The notes under the pieces were generated by a model, which worked only from the letters and a program-made list of their open reading frames with translations, was not told the origin of the DNA and searched no databases. This document shows positions 25,061 to 34,164 of a stretch of 64,000 nt of DNA, piece by piece; the first letter of the stretch is position 1, and every line of letters begins with the position of its first letter. The stretch comes from Clostridium lacusfryxellense (GTDB lineage: Bacteria > Bacillota > Clostridia > Clostridiales > Clostridiaceae), in assembly GCF_018861735.1 (NCBI RefSeq), contig NZ_JAHLEB010000003.1, positions 124,001 to 188,000 on the forward strand. Direction: 5' to 3'. Made by a program: the position numbers and the translations under genes.

Positions 25061-25206
25061 CAGTACTTACAAAATTTTTTTAAAAAATAGTTTTGGGGTG
25101 TTTTTGAAAAATCAAAATGTATGAGGTATATACAGGATGATTTGTATAAGTTATAATTCTATGAAGAAAATCAGTTTGCCAGTTGGTGAAGAGCTAGGAG
25201 GAAAAA

Positions 25207-25827
25207 ATGTTTAGATATTTAATGGATGGTCTGCTTTTAGGATTTGCTTACGTTGTGCCTATTGGTATGCAGAATATATTTGTAATAAATACAGCTATAC
25301 ATAAAAGTAAGCTAAAAGCATATCAAGTAGCACTTATAACCATATTTTTTGATATATCTCTTGCACTTTCATGTTACATGGGCGTAGGGGTATTAATGGA
25401 GAGGTTTAAGGTTTTAAAAATATTTATCCTTTTATTAGGAAGTATAGCAGTAATATATATAGGAACAGGACTTGTAATGAAATCACCAAAAATTCAAACT
25501 GAAGAAACTATTGATATAAACAGATCATTTATATCAATAATTTGGACATGTTTTGCAGTAACCTGGTTAAATCTTCAAGCTATAATTGATGGATCTTTAT
25601 TACTTGGAGGTATGAGAGCTACGTTACCGCAATATATGGGGAAATATTTTATTGTAGGGGTATGTTTAGCATCATTCATTTGGTTTTTATCCCTTGCAAC
25701 AATCACTTCATTATTTAAAGGGAAATTTGATATTAAAGTTCTTAGAATAATAAACTTAGTATGTGGAGTAATTATAATGTTATACGGATTTAAACTAGCA
25801 TACTCATTTGTAAAATTAATAAGTTAA
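25207..25827 (+). CDS. LysE-family amino-acid exporter
   Basis: A 206-residue membrane protein with six hydrophobic segments. The N-terminal GLLLGFAYVVPIGMQNIFV (residues 9-27) with its Pro-Ile-Gly-x-Gln-Asn is the LysE/ArgO signature, and WLNLQAIIDG in the middle is the second conserved block. It probably exports basic amino acids or related compounds; the actual substrate is unknown. AGGAGG precedes the ATG. It is convergent with the small membrane protein gene ending at 25833, with only five bases between and no terminator. Confidence 0.9.
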   Translation: MFRYLMDGLLLGFAYVVPIGMQNIFVINTAIHKSKLKAYQVALITIFFDISLALSCYMGVGVLMERFKVLKIFILLLGSIAVIYIGTGLVMKSPKIQTEETIDINRSFISIIWTCFAVTWLNLQAIIDGSLLLGGMRATLPQYMGKYFIVGVCLASFIWFLSLATITSLFKGKFDIKVLRIINLVCGVIIMLYGFKLAYSFVKLIS

Positions 25828-25832
25828 CGTTA

Positions 25833-26153
25833 CTATTTTCTAGCATCTTTTTCTTTATCACCAGAGCCTCTAGTAGGTACAGTAGACATAACGAAACCTA
25901 CGAGTATAGATACTAGGGCAGGAGCTAAAATGTTAATGTAAACTATATATTGCGTTTTGTATAAAACTAGAGCAGTAACCGAAGTGACGAGTACACTAGC
26001 TACAAAAATGATAATTACATATTTTGCGAATGAACTCATAAATTTTTCATATAATCTATGACGAGTTGGTCCACTTATAACACTTCTAAATAGGAAATAT
26101 GAAGCGAAAATTATTACTATATCTACTATAGCAGAGATTAAAAAATTCTTCAT
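25833..26153 (-). CDS. Small membrane protein, 106 aa
   Basis: Three hydrophobic segments are visible (about residues 5-23, 43-63 and 70-92), with a positively charged loop after the first and a charged, probably cytoplasmic tail. I do not recognise the family. The start is ATG 26153, eight bases after TTGGAGG; the upstream in-frame TTG at 26168 lies on the ribosome site itself. Convergent with lysE. Confidence 0.7.
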   Translation of the reverse strand: MKNFLISAIVDIVIIFASYFLFRSVISGPTRHRLYEKFMSSFAKYVIIIFVASVLVTSVTALVLYKTQYIVYINILAPALVSILVGFVMSTVPTRGSGDKEKDARK

Positions 26154-26354
26154 AACATATACCTCCAAAACATTTTTTTCGTATTTAGTATTACCAAAAG
26201 TTTATATTTTTACACTATATAATTTTAAAACTTAATAATATTCAATAATCGTAAATAAATTTAGGAAATTAGATTGCTAATGAAACATATAAAATGGCAT
26301 AATATTAATGTTGAATATTATATTAATGTTTAAGTATTACATTAGGAGGAACAT

Positions 26355-26711
26355 ATGAATTATGAAAAAAGTAACTTGAAAATAGTAAGTGATTTTGAAG
26401 TTAAAGCTATAAATAAAGATGAATATAACATCGATTTAATAATTAATGTGGAGTTGCGATGTGTAAATTTATATTTATATAACTTACCTAGTTATATAAA
26501 ATCTAGAATACAATTTCCATCAGTTAGAAGTCTCTTTATTAGATTTTCTACTAAAGATGATAATAACATATGTACAGTTCATTTTTTAAGTGATAGTGGA
26601 ATTCACTCTACTATGGCAAACTTTGAAATAGATTATAGTGGCTTAGTTATTGAAGTCATTAATAAAAATTTTTTTGTTGATATTAAAATACGCCAGGAGG
26701 GAATCAATTGA
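26355..26711 (+). CDS. Hypothetical protein, 118 aa
   Basis: A soluble protein with no signal peptide and an alternating strand pattern (LIINVELRCVNLYLYNL, LVIEVINKNFFVDIKI), so probably a beta-rich fold. The family is not recognised. TTAGGAGGAAC lies before the ATG. The next gene overlaps its stop codon (TTGA), so the pair is translationally coupled and the two products may act together. Confidence 0.65.
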   Translation: MNYEKSNLKIVSDFEVKAINKDEYNIDLIINVELRCVNLYLYNLPSYIKSRIQFPSVRSLFIRFSTKDDNNICTVHFLSDSGIHSTMANFEIDYSGLVIEVINKNFFVDIKIRQEGIN

Positions 26712-27139
26712 AAGAAATAAAGTTTAGTAAGTTAACGAAAAAGATAGCTATGAAGCAAGGTGCGTTTAGTATTTTGATGAGTTTTGCATTAATAATAGGA
26801 GTTATTGGAGCATTTATTCAAGGAATAAATGGGATAGGAGCAATATTTTTGTTAATAACATTGATATCTATAACATTTTCAATATCTTTTATTATAAAAC
26901 TTAGAAAATTAGAAAATTTAAATTATTTGGTATTTGATAAGGATAGATTCGAACTTAATAGTAATTTTACGTCAAAGGGTAAGGTTATAATATTTAATGA
27001 TATAAATAAGGTTCAATTATCAAAAAAGAATATAACAATAACGGTGGGTAAAAAACCGTACTATATTCTCTTTCAACATATTGAACCTGAACATATCAAA
27101 GAAGTCAGTCAGTTATTAATGAAATATAATAGAAAATAA
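26708..27139 (+). CDS. Membrane protein with PH-like C-terminal domain, TTG start
   Basis: A 143-residue protein with two membrane helices (about 18-38 and 42-63) followed by a soluble strand-rich segment (NYLVFDKDRFELN, then KVIIFNDINKVQLSKKNITI, then a final helix EPEHIKEVSQLLMKY). This layout is that of bacterial PH-domain membrane proteins; assignment is by pattern only. It begins at TTG, with CAGGAGGG upstream, and overlaps the preceding gene by four bases. The 3' end is three bases from the end of the convergent ABC exporter gene, with no terminator between. Confidence 0.7.
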   Translation: MKEIKFSKLTKKIAMKQGAFSILMSFALIIGVIGAFIQGINGIGAIFLLITLISITFSISFIIKLRKLENLNYLVFDKDRFELNSNFTSKGKVIIFNDINKVQLSKKNITITVGKKPYYILFQHIEPEHIKEVSQLLMKYNRK

Positions 27140-27142
27140 CAT

Positions 27143-28930
27143 TTAAGCCCCTTCATTTAAGAATTTATACTGGGACATATAGAGATTATAATATAATCCT
27201 TTTAGGATTATAAGTTGTTCATGAGTTCCACTCTCTATAATTCTACCGTCATCTATTACCATTATTTTGTCGCAATCTCTGATAGTTGATAGTCTATGTG
27301 CTATAACAAAGGAAGTTCTACCGAATAAGAGTTTTTTAATCCCCTTTTGTACAAGCTTTTCTGTAGTGGTATCAATATTCGAAGTAGCTTCGTCTAATAT
27401 TAATATTCTTGGGTTAGCAAGCAGTGCGCGAGCAAAGGATATAAGCTGCCTTTCACCAACAGAAAGCCGAGCACCTCGTTCATTTACCTCTGTTTGATAT
27501 GCATGCGTGAGCTTCATGATAAATGAATCAGCATTAACTGCAATTGCTGCAGCAATTACCTCATCATCTGTTGCATCTAATTTTCCGTAACGTATATTCT
27601 CCATAATGGTAGTGGAAAATAGGAAGGTATCTTGTAGCATTATACCCATTTGACTTCGAAGTGATTCTATGTCAACATGGGTTACATTTTTACCATCAAT
27701 TAAGATCTCACCACTATCAACATCATAAAATCTGCTAAGCAAATTTATTATGGTAGTTTTACCTGCACCTGTAGGACCTACTAAAGCTACTGTTTCGCCA
27801 GGTTTTATTTTAAAGTTAACATTATTTAATATAGGAACACCATCATCATAACTAAACATTACATTTTTAAACTGAACATCACCCTTTATTTTAGGCATTT
27901 GTAATGCATTATTAATTGATAAGATATTAGGTTTAATATCTAGTATTTCAAAAATTCGCTCGGCAGAAGCAAAATTCGTTATTAATGAATTATAGAAATT
28001 ACTGATGTTCTGAATAGGTCTCCAAAACATTGCAATATAAGCAGTAAAAGCTACAAGCTCACCAATAGTTAATGCTTTTGATTTAATAAGAGGAACGCTG
28101 TACCAATATACGAGTAAACTCCCAATTCCCCAGGATAATTCTACCATCGGCCAAAACATATCGTTTAGTCTTACAGAACGCATAAAGGAATCCATCATAC
28201 CTCTAACATAGTTTACGAAAGTTTTAGAAGTATTAGCTTCTGAGGCAAAAGATTGAACTATTCTTATTCCAGAAAAGTCTTCGTGGGTATAGGCATTAAG
28301 ATTAGAACGTTTTGATCTATATACTTGCCAACGTTTTCTAGAAAATATTTCTATACAAAAAAATCCGATAATTAACACTGGTAAAAAAGATACGGAAATA
28401 AGAGCCAGTTTAAAATTCATAGAAAACATAATAATTGTTACAAATACTAGAGTTAGTATTTCGGGTATTAAGTTAGTTACGCTACTAGTAAAAAGATCTT
28501 GAAGCGAGTTTACATCGCCAATAACCCTTGCAAGTATTTTTCCTACAGGTCTGTTATCGAAGAAGTTAAGGGATAGTTTCTGAATATGACTAAATAATTC
28601 TTGCCTTATATCTAAAAGTGCGGAGTTTGTAACAGATGCCATCATATTAAATCTTATTCTGGATGCTATCAAGGATACTATATTGAAAGCTATCATGAAT
28701 GCAGCGATTTGCGTTAGACCCACTATATTAGATGCAGCTATATATTTGTCTATTGCTACCTTTAAAATGTATGGATTTAATAAGGAGCAAATCATTACTA
28801 GGATCATTAGCAATATAACTATAACTACCTTAAGTTTATAAGGTTTTAAATAACTAAATATCCTTATTATTAAGGCACCTTTAGATACTTCTTTAAACTT
28901 CTCATCTTGCCCAGTTGAATTCTTAATCAT
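27143..28930 (-). CDS. ABC exporter half-transporter, canonical-ATPase subunit (BmrD-like)
   Basis: A 595-residue half transporter: six membrane helices (about 30-315) then an ATPase domain. Walker A is GPTGAGKTT, Walker B is ILILDEATSNID with the catalytic Glu present, and the H-loop is IAHRLST. The signature is LSVGERQ, departing from LSGGQ at the third residue. Its start overlaps the last base of the upstream half-transporter gene. With that partner it fits the heterodimeric multidrug or lipid exporters BmrCD and LmrCD, where one ATP site is degenerate: the intact site would pair this Walker B with the partner's LSGGE. The substrate is unknown. Confidence 0.9.
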   Translation of the reverse strand: MIKNSTGQDEKFKEVSKGALIIRIFSYLKPYKLKVVIVILLMILVMICSLLNPYILKVAIDKYIAASNIVGLTQIAAFMIAFNIVSLIASRIRFNMMASVTNSALLDIRQELFSHIQKLSLNFFDNRPVGKILARVIGDVNSLQDLFTSSVTNLIPEILTLVFVTIIMFSMNFKLALISVSFLPVLIIGFFCIEIFSRKRWQVYRSKRSNLNAYTHEDFSGIRIVQSFASEANTSKTFVNYVRGMMDSFMRSVRLNDMFWPMVELSWGIGSLLVYWYSVPLIKSKALTIGELVAFTAYIAMFWRPIQNISNFYNSLITNFASAERIFEILDIKPNILSINNALQMPKIKGDVQFKNVMFSYDDGVPILNNVNFKIKPGETVALVGPTGAGKTTIINLLSRFYDVDSGEILIDGKNVTHVDIESLRSQMGIMLQDTFLFSTTIMENIRYGKLDATDDEVIAAAIAVNADSFIMKLTHAYQTEVNERGARLSVGERQLISFARALLANPRILILDEATSNIDTTTEKLVQKGIKKLLFGRTSFVIAHRLSTIRDCDKIMVIDDGRIIESGTHEQLIILKGLYYNLYMSQYKFLNEGA

Positions 28931-30666
28931 TATATAATCACCCCTTCTAGGTCTATAAAATCTGTGAATTGTTGAGTGAAAACCTCATAGTAGTTCCCTT
29001 TTTTCTCAAGTAATGTCTTATGATTACCCATTTCAATGATATGACCATTCTCAAGAAATAGTATTATATCAGCATTTTTAACCGCAGAAATTCTATGTGC
29101 GATTATAAAGGTAGTTGCCTTATTTTTTCTTTTGTTAAGATTCTTTAATAGATTGTATTCTGTTTCCATATCAAGTGCTGACGAGGCATCATCAAGTATT
29201 AAAATGCTGGAATCCTTAATTAGTGCTCTCGCAATAGAAAGTCTCTGTTTTTCACCACCTGAGAGGCCCAGGCCCCTCTCACCAATAACTGTGTTATAGC
29301 CTTCAGTAAGATTTTGAATGAATTCGTCAGCGCAAGCATCTTTGCAGGCATTTTTTATTTCATCAAAGGTTGCATCTTGTTTTCCAAACCGTATATTTTC
29401 ATAGATGCTTTCTGAAAACAAGAAAGTATCTTGTGCAACTACGGACATTTTTTTGCGCAGGTCTGCTATACGTATATCTCTTAGATCATTACCATCTATT
29501 GTGATAGAGCCTTTTGAAATATCATAATATCTGCCTATAAGATTTATAAGTGAACTTTTACCAGAACCTGTAGTACCCATTATTGCAACAGTACTTCCAA
29601 TTGGTATATCTAAATTGATATTTTCTAATATATTGTTTTCATTATATTTAAAATACACATTCTCAAATTTTATATGGCCTTTAATTTGAGGCATTGGTAT
29701 AGCATCATTTTTATCTTTGATTTCTGGTTCTGTATCAATTATATTAAATATTTTTTTTGCTGAAGTATTAGCTTGAGTTATGATATTTGTAAGCCATCCT
29801 ATCATCCTCATAGGCCAAATTAACATCCATACATATTGGCTAAAAGCCACTAGTTCACCTATAGATAGTGAATTTTTAATTACTAGTAGTCCACCAACAC
29901 AAACTACGGACAGAACGGAAATATTGCATAAAAAGTCTATCATAGGGAAGTGTTTGCTCCAAATCTTAGCTTGAGACATATTAAGGCGATAATTTTTTCT
30001 ATTATGATTAAAAAACTTCGTTGTTTCATATTTTTCTCTAGCGAAAGCTTTTACAAGTCTTGCACCAGCTATATTTTCTTGGGCGGTAGTATTCAAAACT
30101 GCGTTATGATCACTTATTTTGTCATAGGCTTCCCCAACCTGTTTTTCAAGCTTAAATGCTATATATCCAATAATTGGCATAGTTATGAGAGTCACAAGTG
30201 AAAGTTCCCAGTTCATTCGGAATATAATGATTGAGGCAACTATAAAATAAAATACTTGTTCAATGGCAAGGCCTATACCAAAAGCGATGGACATCCAGAC
30301 ATTATCCACATCAGAACCCATTCTTGACATAAGTTCACCAGTGTTCATATTATCAAAATATTTAAAAGGCAGACTTTGAATATGATTAAATAGGTCAGTT
30401 TTTAAATCTATACTTATCCTAGAAGACAAGTAATCTAAGGTATATTCTCTAATATAACCAAGGACTGCTCTAGCACAAGTAATTCCAGTAAGAGATATTA
30501 ACACAAAAGTTAGAAGGTTATATTCTCCATTACCTAGTACTTTATCAATCATAACTTTTATAAAATAGGGATTAAACATGTCTAGTGCGATACTAATTAA
30601 CATTGCTATAACAGGTATAATTACAAAGAGTTTATAATTTGAAACATATTTTATGAGTCGTTTCAT
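28930..30666 (-). CDS. ABC exporter half-transporter, degenerate-ATPase subunit (BmrC-like)
   Basis: A 578-residue half transporter with six membrane helices followed by an ATPase domain. Walker A is GTTGSGKSS, the signature is LSGGEKQRLSIARAL, and Walker B is ILILDDASSALD, where the catalytic Glu is Asp. The H-loop His is present in IAHRIS. This is the expected degenerate subunit of a heterodimeric exporter, and it is the first gene of the two-gene minus-strand operon, overlapping the next by one base. A terminator cluster precedes it at 30724-30835. Its own promoter should lie between about 30670 and 30720. Confidence 0.9.
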   Translation of the reverse strand: MKRLIKYVSNYKLFVIIPVIAMLISIALDMFNPYFIKVMIDKVLGNGEYNLLTFVLISLTGITCARAVLGYIREYTLDYLSSRISIDLKTDLFNHIQSLPFKYFDNMNTGELMSRMGSDVDNVWMSIAFGIGLAIEQVFYFIVASIIIFRMNWELSLVTLITMPIIGYIAFKLEKQVGEAYDKISDHNAVLNTTAQENIAGARLVKAFAREKYETTKFFNHNRKNYRLNMSQAKIWSKHFPMIDFLCNISVLSVVCVGGLLVIKNSLSIGELVAFSQYVWMLIWPMRMIGWLTNIITQANTSAKKIFNIIDTEPEIKDKNDAIPMPQIKGHIKFENVYFKYNENNILENINLDIPIGSTVAIMGTTGSGKSSLINLIGRYYDISKGSITIDGNDLRDIRIADLRKKMSVVAQDTFLFSESIYENIRFGKQDATFDEIKNACKDACADEFIQNLTEGYNTVIGERGLGLSGGEKQRLSIARALIKDSSILILDDASSALDMETEYNLLKNLNKRKNKATTFIIAHRISAVKNADIILFLENGHIIEMGNHKTLLEKKGNYYEVFTQQFTDFIDLEGVII

Positions 30667-30723
30667 CTAAGCGATGCCTCCTTCAAGGTCGATATATTTT
30701 ATTTAGGTTTAATTTATTAACAG

Positions 30724-30754
30724 AAAAAAGCCATGGAAATATCCATGGCTTTTT
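30724..30754. terminator. Bidirectional hairpin 1 of a three-hairpin cluster
   Basis: AAAAAAGCCATGG pairs with CCATGGCTTTTT around AAATAT, with T runs on both strands. It lies upstream of the ABC exporter operon. Confidence 0.8.
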
Positions 30755-30759
30755 AAAAA

Positions 30760-30794
30760 CTAATTATGCATAAGAAATAAAGATGCATAATTAG
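30760..30794. other. Hairpin 2, perfect 12-bp arms
   Basis: CTAATTATGCAT (30760-30771) and ATGCATAATTAG (30783-30794) are perfect complements around an 11-base loop. There is no T tract, so it is not a terminator by itself. Confidence 0.6.
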
Positions 30795-30805
30795 TTGATT
30801 CATAT

Positions 30806-30835
30806 AAAAAGGTCATAGACTTACAGTCCATGACC
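30806..30835 (-). terminator. Terminator of the 40-aa small ORF (hairpin 3)
   Basis: On the minus strand GGTCATGGAC pairs with GTCTATGACC around TGTAA, followed by five T. It lies about 50 bases beyond the stop codon of the small ORF at 30887-31009. Confidence 0.75.
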
Positions 30836-30886
30836 AATGTTTATAATTTCATAAAAATACTTTAATGTTTAAATATTTATAAACAA

Positions 30887-31009
30887 TTATGAAAAGATAA
30901 CTTTCATTAAGGTAGGACTATCATATAAAGTTTTAGGCGTATTAATGCCATTAGATATAATAAAATTAAATTTAACATAAGCATTAGTAGATATTTCTTT
31001 ATTAAACAT
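30887..31009 (-). CDS. Small protein, 40 aa
   Basis: A short ORF, beginning MFNKEISTNAYVKFNF and ending KVIFS. Its AAAAGGAGG ribosome site is optimal, seven to eight bases before ATG, much stronger than chance would give. It has no membrane helix, no cysteines and no recognised motif. It is the only candidate gene between murC and the ABC exporter, followed by a terminator. The upstream AT-rich region (31010-31124) would hold its promoter. The function is unknown. Confidence 0.6.
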   Translation of the reverse strand: MFNKEISTNAYVKFNFIISNGINTPKTLYDSPTLMKVIFS

Positions 31010-31124
31010 AATTACTACCTCCTTTTCAAAATGTAAAATATTTATTTTTTTTCAAATGATTACTTTTTAAGAATACTTTATTTATTAATGTTTGTCAATG
31101 CAATATTTAAAAATATTTATAATC

Positions 31125-32504
31125 TTATTTTAAGTACATTTCGCCAACGTTAACAACGTCACCTGCACCCATTGTAAGTAGTAAGTCACCTTCTTTTAAA
31201 TTGAGGTTAAGATAATCAACTATTTCATCAAAACTATGAATATTTACACAATTAACATGTTTATCTCTTATGCTATCTCCAAGCATATTCGAACTTACTA
31301 TGCCAGTGTCCTTTTCTCTTGCTGCGTAGATATCTGCTAAGATCAAATTATCCATCTCGTAAAAAGAATTTGAGAAATCTTCAAATAAACTTAAAGTTCT
31401 TGAATAAGTATGAGGCTGAAAAACACAATATATTTTATTATGAGGATAATTTCTTGCAGCACTTAAGGTTGCTTTAATTTCTGTAGGATGATGAGCATAA
31501 TCGTCGATAACAGTAACACCATTTTTAGTACCTTTTAACTCAAATCTTCTATGTGTACCTTTGAAACTTGAAAGGCCTGAAGTGATTGAGTCGTTAGAGA
31601 AATCTAAAATTAGTGCAGCGCCAACACTTGCAAGGGCATTTAGAACATTATGTTCCCCTGGAACGTTAAGATTTATCTGAAATAATGTTTCACCATCTTT
31701 TTGAACATCAAAAGTAGCACAACCGAGTGCATTGTAGTTAACATTTTTGGCCATGAGGCTTCCGCTATTTAAGCCATAAGTGAGTATGTTGCAGCTATAA
31801 TTACCCTCGCTTAAGACAGTTTTAACATTTTCATCTTCTATGTTTGCTACTAGGTATCCTTCTTTAGGTATAATATTTATGAATTTTTTAAAAGTATCTT
31901 TAATGTGATTTATGTCTTTATAGTAGTCTAAATGATCTGCATCTATATTTAATATTGTTCCTATATAAGGAAAAAACTTTAAAAATGATGCTTTATATTC
32001 GCAGGCTTCTGTAATGAAATATTCACTATGTCCAGCTAAAACATTTCCACCGATAGCATCTAATTCGCCACCGACAAGTATTGTTGGGTCTATATCCTCT
32101 TTCAAAACAATGTGAGCGAGCATTGAGGTTGTAGTAGTTTTACCGTGAGTGCCAGCTACTGCTACATTATACTTATGACCTTTCATAATATGACCCAAAA
32201 ATTCAGCTCTATCCATTAAAGGTATATTTAACTGCTTAGATTTAATGTACTCAGGATTATCAAATGAAATAGCAGCGGTATAAACAACTAGATCTACGTC
32301 ATTTATATTATCTCCATTATGTCCTATATATATTTGAGCACCCTTTTCTTTTAGTTTGTTTGTTATATGAGATGACTTCATATCAGACCCGGAAACCTTA
32401 TAGCCGCTACTTATAAGTATTTCAGCTAGGCCACTCATACTTATGCCGCCAATTCCTATGAAATGTATTTTCTTGTTTATATCTTTTATAAAATCAAAAG
32501 ACAT
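31125..32504 (-). CDS. murC: UDP-N-acetylmuramate--L-alanine ligase
   Basis: A 459-residue cytoplasmic Mur ligase that adds the first residue (L-Ala) of the peptidoglycan stem peptide using ATP. The N-terminal Rossmann domain begins [17 protein letters not shown]. The ATP-binding loop is [11 protein letters not shown] (near 115-125). The central ligase block includes [10 protein letters not shown], and the C-terminal domain has [10 protein letters not shown] (near 335-344). The length is normal. AAGGAGTTGATG precedes the ATG. It is alone on its strand and diverges from purR, as in many clostridia. Confidence 0.97.
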   Translation of the reverse strand: MSFDFIKDINKKIHFIGIGGISMSGLAEILISSGYKVSGSDMKSSHITNKLKEKGAQIYIGHNGDNINDVDLVVYTAAISFDNPEYIKSKQLNIPLMDRAEFLGHIMKGHKYNVAVAGTHGKTTTTSMLAHIVLKEDIDPTILVGGELDAIGGNVLAGHSEYFITEACEYKASFLKFFPYIGTILNIDADHLDYYKDINHIKDTFKKFINIIPKEGYLVANIEDENVKTVLSEGNYSCNILTYGLNSGSLMAKNVNYNALGCATFDVQKDGETLFQINLNVPGEHNVLNALASVGAALILDFSNDSITSGLSSFKGTHRRFELKGTKNGVTVIDDYAHHPTEIKATLSAARNYPHNKIYCVFQPHTYSRTLSLFEDFSNSFYEMDNLILADIYAAREKDTGIVSSNMLGDSIRDKHVNCVNIHSFDEIVDYLNLNLKEGDLLLTMGAGDVVNVGEMYLK

Positions 32505-32744
32505 TACATCAACTCCTTAAAAATGATTATTATTATAGTATATGCAAATTGCATAATTATTGATTATTGAAAATGGATGAATGTACTTCTTAATTATATA
32601 CAAAATTACTAATAAGTTAAACTTTTTTTTATTACTCATATAATCATTGTAATAAAGATAAAAAAGATTTACAATTAAAATACGAATGATAGATTATTTT
32701 TTACTAGTTAAAATTCGTAAAAATAAAAATATGGGTGAGATATT

Positions 32745-33566
32745 ATGAATAAGTATAGTAGAAATCAAAGAATTACAGGAATTACAAAAATACTAACAGA
32801 GAATCCTAATAAGACAATTAACCTGAAAACTTTTACAGAACTATTTAATGCTGCTAAATCCACAATTAGCGAAGATATTGTTATTGTTCGTGAAACTTTA
32901 AGCGATCTTTCTATGGGGAAAATAGAAACTGTAGCAGGAGCAGCTGGTGGAGTAAAATATATTTGCGGAGTATCAAAACAAGAAAGTGATATATTTGCAG
33001 AAGAATTATGTGAAATCTTAGCGCAAAAAGATAGAGTGATTCCAGGGAATTTTATATATATGACTGATATTATGTATAATCCAGAAATAGTGCATAAAGC
33101 AGGGGTTATTCTGGCATCCGCCTTTAATAAGCTTGATATAAATTATGTTGTAACTGTTGAGACAAAAGGCATACCACTAGCGTATGAAGTGGCAAAAATG
33201 CTTGGAGTGCAATTAGTTATAGTAAGACGCGACCCTAAAGTTACTGAAGGAAGTACTGTTAGTATAAATTATGTCTCTGGGTCTAGTAACAGAATTCAAA
33301 CCATGTCTCTTTCTAGAAAGTCTATAAAAAAAGGCAGCAAATGTATTTTTATAGATGATTTTATGAAAGCTGGAGGGACTGCAACAGGCATAATGAATTT
33401 GCTTAAGGAATTTGAAAGTGAACTTTTAGGGATTGGCGTTCTCGTTGATAATATTGAGAGCGGTAACAAATTAATAGAGGGGTATATATCAATTATTCAG
33501 TTTGAAGGAATAAATGAGGAAGGTAAATCTGAACTAACTCCATCTAAAATCTTCGAAAAAGCGTAA
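32745..33566 (+). CDS. purR: Pur operon repressor
   Basis: A 273-residue regulator of the Gram-positive PurR type: an N-terminal winged helix (residues 1-75, RITGITKILTENPNKTINLKTF) fused to a phosphoribosyltransferase-like domain. The PRPP-binding motif CIFIDDFMKAGGTA (near 203-216) is intact. In Bacillus, PRPP binding releases PurR from PurBox sites near purine genes. Here it heads the block that includes prs (PRPP synthase), consistent with that loop. GGTGAG lies before the ATG. The 240-base gap to murC is AT-rich and presumably holds both promoters. Confidence 0.95.
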   Translation: MNKYSRNQRITGITKILTENPNKTINLKTFTELFNAAKSTISEDIVIVRETLSDLSMGKIETVAGAAGGVKYICGVSKQESDIFAEELCEILAQKDRVIPGNFIYMTDIMYNPEIVHKAGVILASAFNKLDINYVVTVETKGIPLAYEVAKMLGVQLVIVRRDPKVTEGSTVSINYVSGSSNRIQTMSLSRKSIKKGSKCIFIDDFMKAGGTATGIMNLLKEFESELLGIGVLVDNIESGNKLIEGYISIIQFEGINEEGKSELTPSKIFEKA

Positions 33567-33600
33567 TATTCTAAAAATTAAATATTTATTTACAATTTAA

Positions 33601-33628
33601 GAAGGAAAATCCAAAGTTATAGAGAAAT
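33601..33628 (+). promoter_or_regulatory. Possible sigma-H promoter of spoVG
   Basis: GAAGGAAAAT (33601-33610) and GAGAAAT (33622-33628) approximate the sigma-H pattern (AGGA-T ... GAAT). In Bacillus subtilis spoVG is a classical sigma-H gene. The match to the -10 is imperfect. Confidence 0.35.
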
Positions 33629-33662
33629 AGTAATATTATAACGCAATTTGGAGGTGGAGTAT

Positions 33663-33983
33663 ATGGAAATTACAGACGTTAGAATTAGAAAAATTGCTAC
33701 AGAAGGTAAAATGAAAGCGATTGTATCAATAACTTTTGACAATGAATTTGTTGTTCATGATATTAAGGTTATAGAGGGACAAAGTGGACTTTTTATTGCT
33801 ATGCCAAGTAGAAAAACTCCAGATGGAGAATTCAAGGACATAGCACACCCAATAAATACTCAAACAAGAGAGAAAATTCAAACAGCTATTTTAGGTGAGT
33901 ATGAGAAAGTCAAAAATGAAGAACCAGCACATCGAGTAATAGAAAAAGAAGCAGAGACAGTAATAGAAAATGTAGAAGTATAA
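33663..33983 (+). CDS. spoVG: Septation/sporulation regulator SpoVG
   Basis: A 106-residue RNA/DNA-binding regulator of septation, sporulation and stress genes. The whole family pattern is present: [11 protein letters not shown], then [20 protein letters not shown], then [21 protein letters not shown] and the terminal helix. I chose ATG 33663, with GGAGGTGG about seven bases upstream; the in-frame TTG at 33648 overlaps that site. Position between purR and glmU is the standard Firmicute order. A GGGG-GAAA-CCCC terminator follows, so read-through to glmU is limited. Confidence 0.96.
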   Translation: MEITDVRIRKIATEGKMKAIVSITFDNEFVVHDIKVIEGQSGLFIAMPSRKTPDGEFKDIAHPINTQTREKIQTAILGEYEKVKNEEPAHRVIEKEAETVIENVEV

Positions 33984-34012
33984 ATAAAAAGGGGGAAACC
34001 CCTTTTATTTTT
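33982..34012 (+). terminator. Terminator of spoVG
   Basis: AAATAAAAAGGGG pairs with CCCCTTTTATTT around a GAAA tetraloop. The following 34013-34164 stretch is AT-rich with a short tandem repeat (about 34061-34093, 12-base unit) and no gene. Confidence 0.9.
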
Positions 34013-34164
34013 TGAAGAAAAATACAGAAAAGCACTTGAGGCTAGTTGCAATTAAATATTATATAAAATATAATATAAAATATAATATAAAAATTAGTTT
34101 ACTAAAGTGAATATAAAATAAAATGTGTAAATATGTCGAATTATTGTATAAAGAGGTGTTTTAT

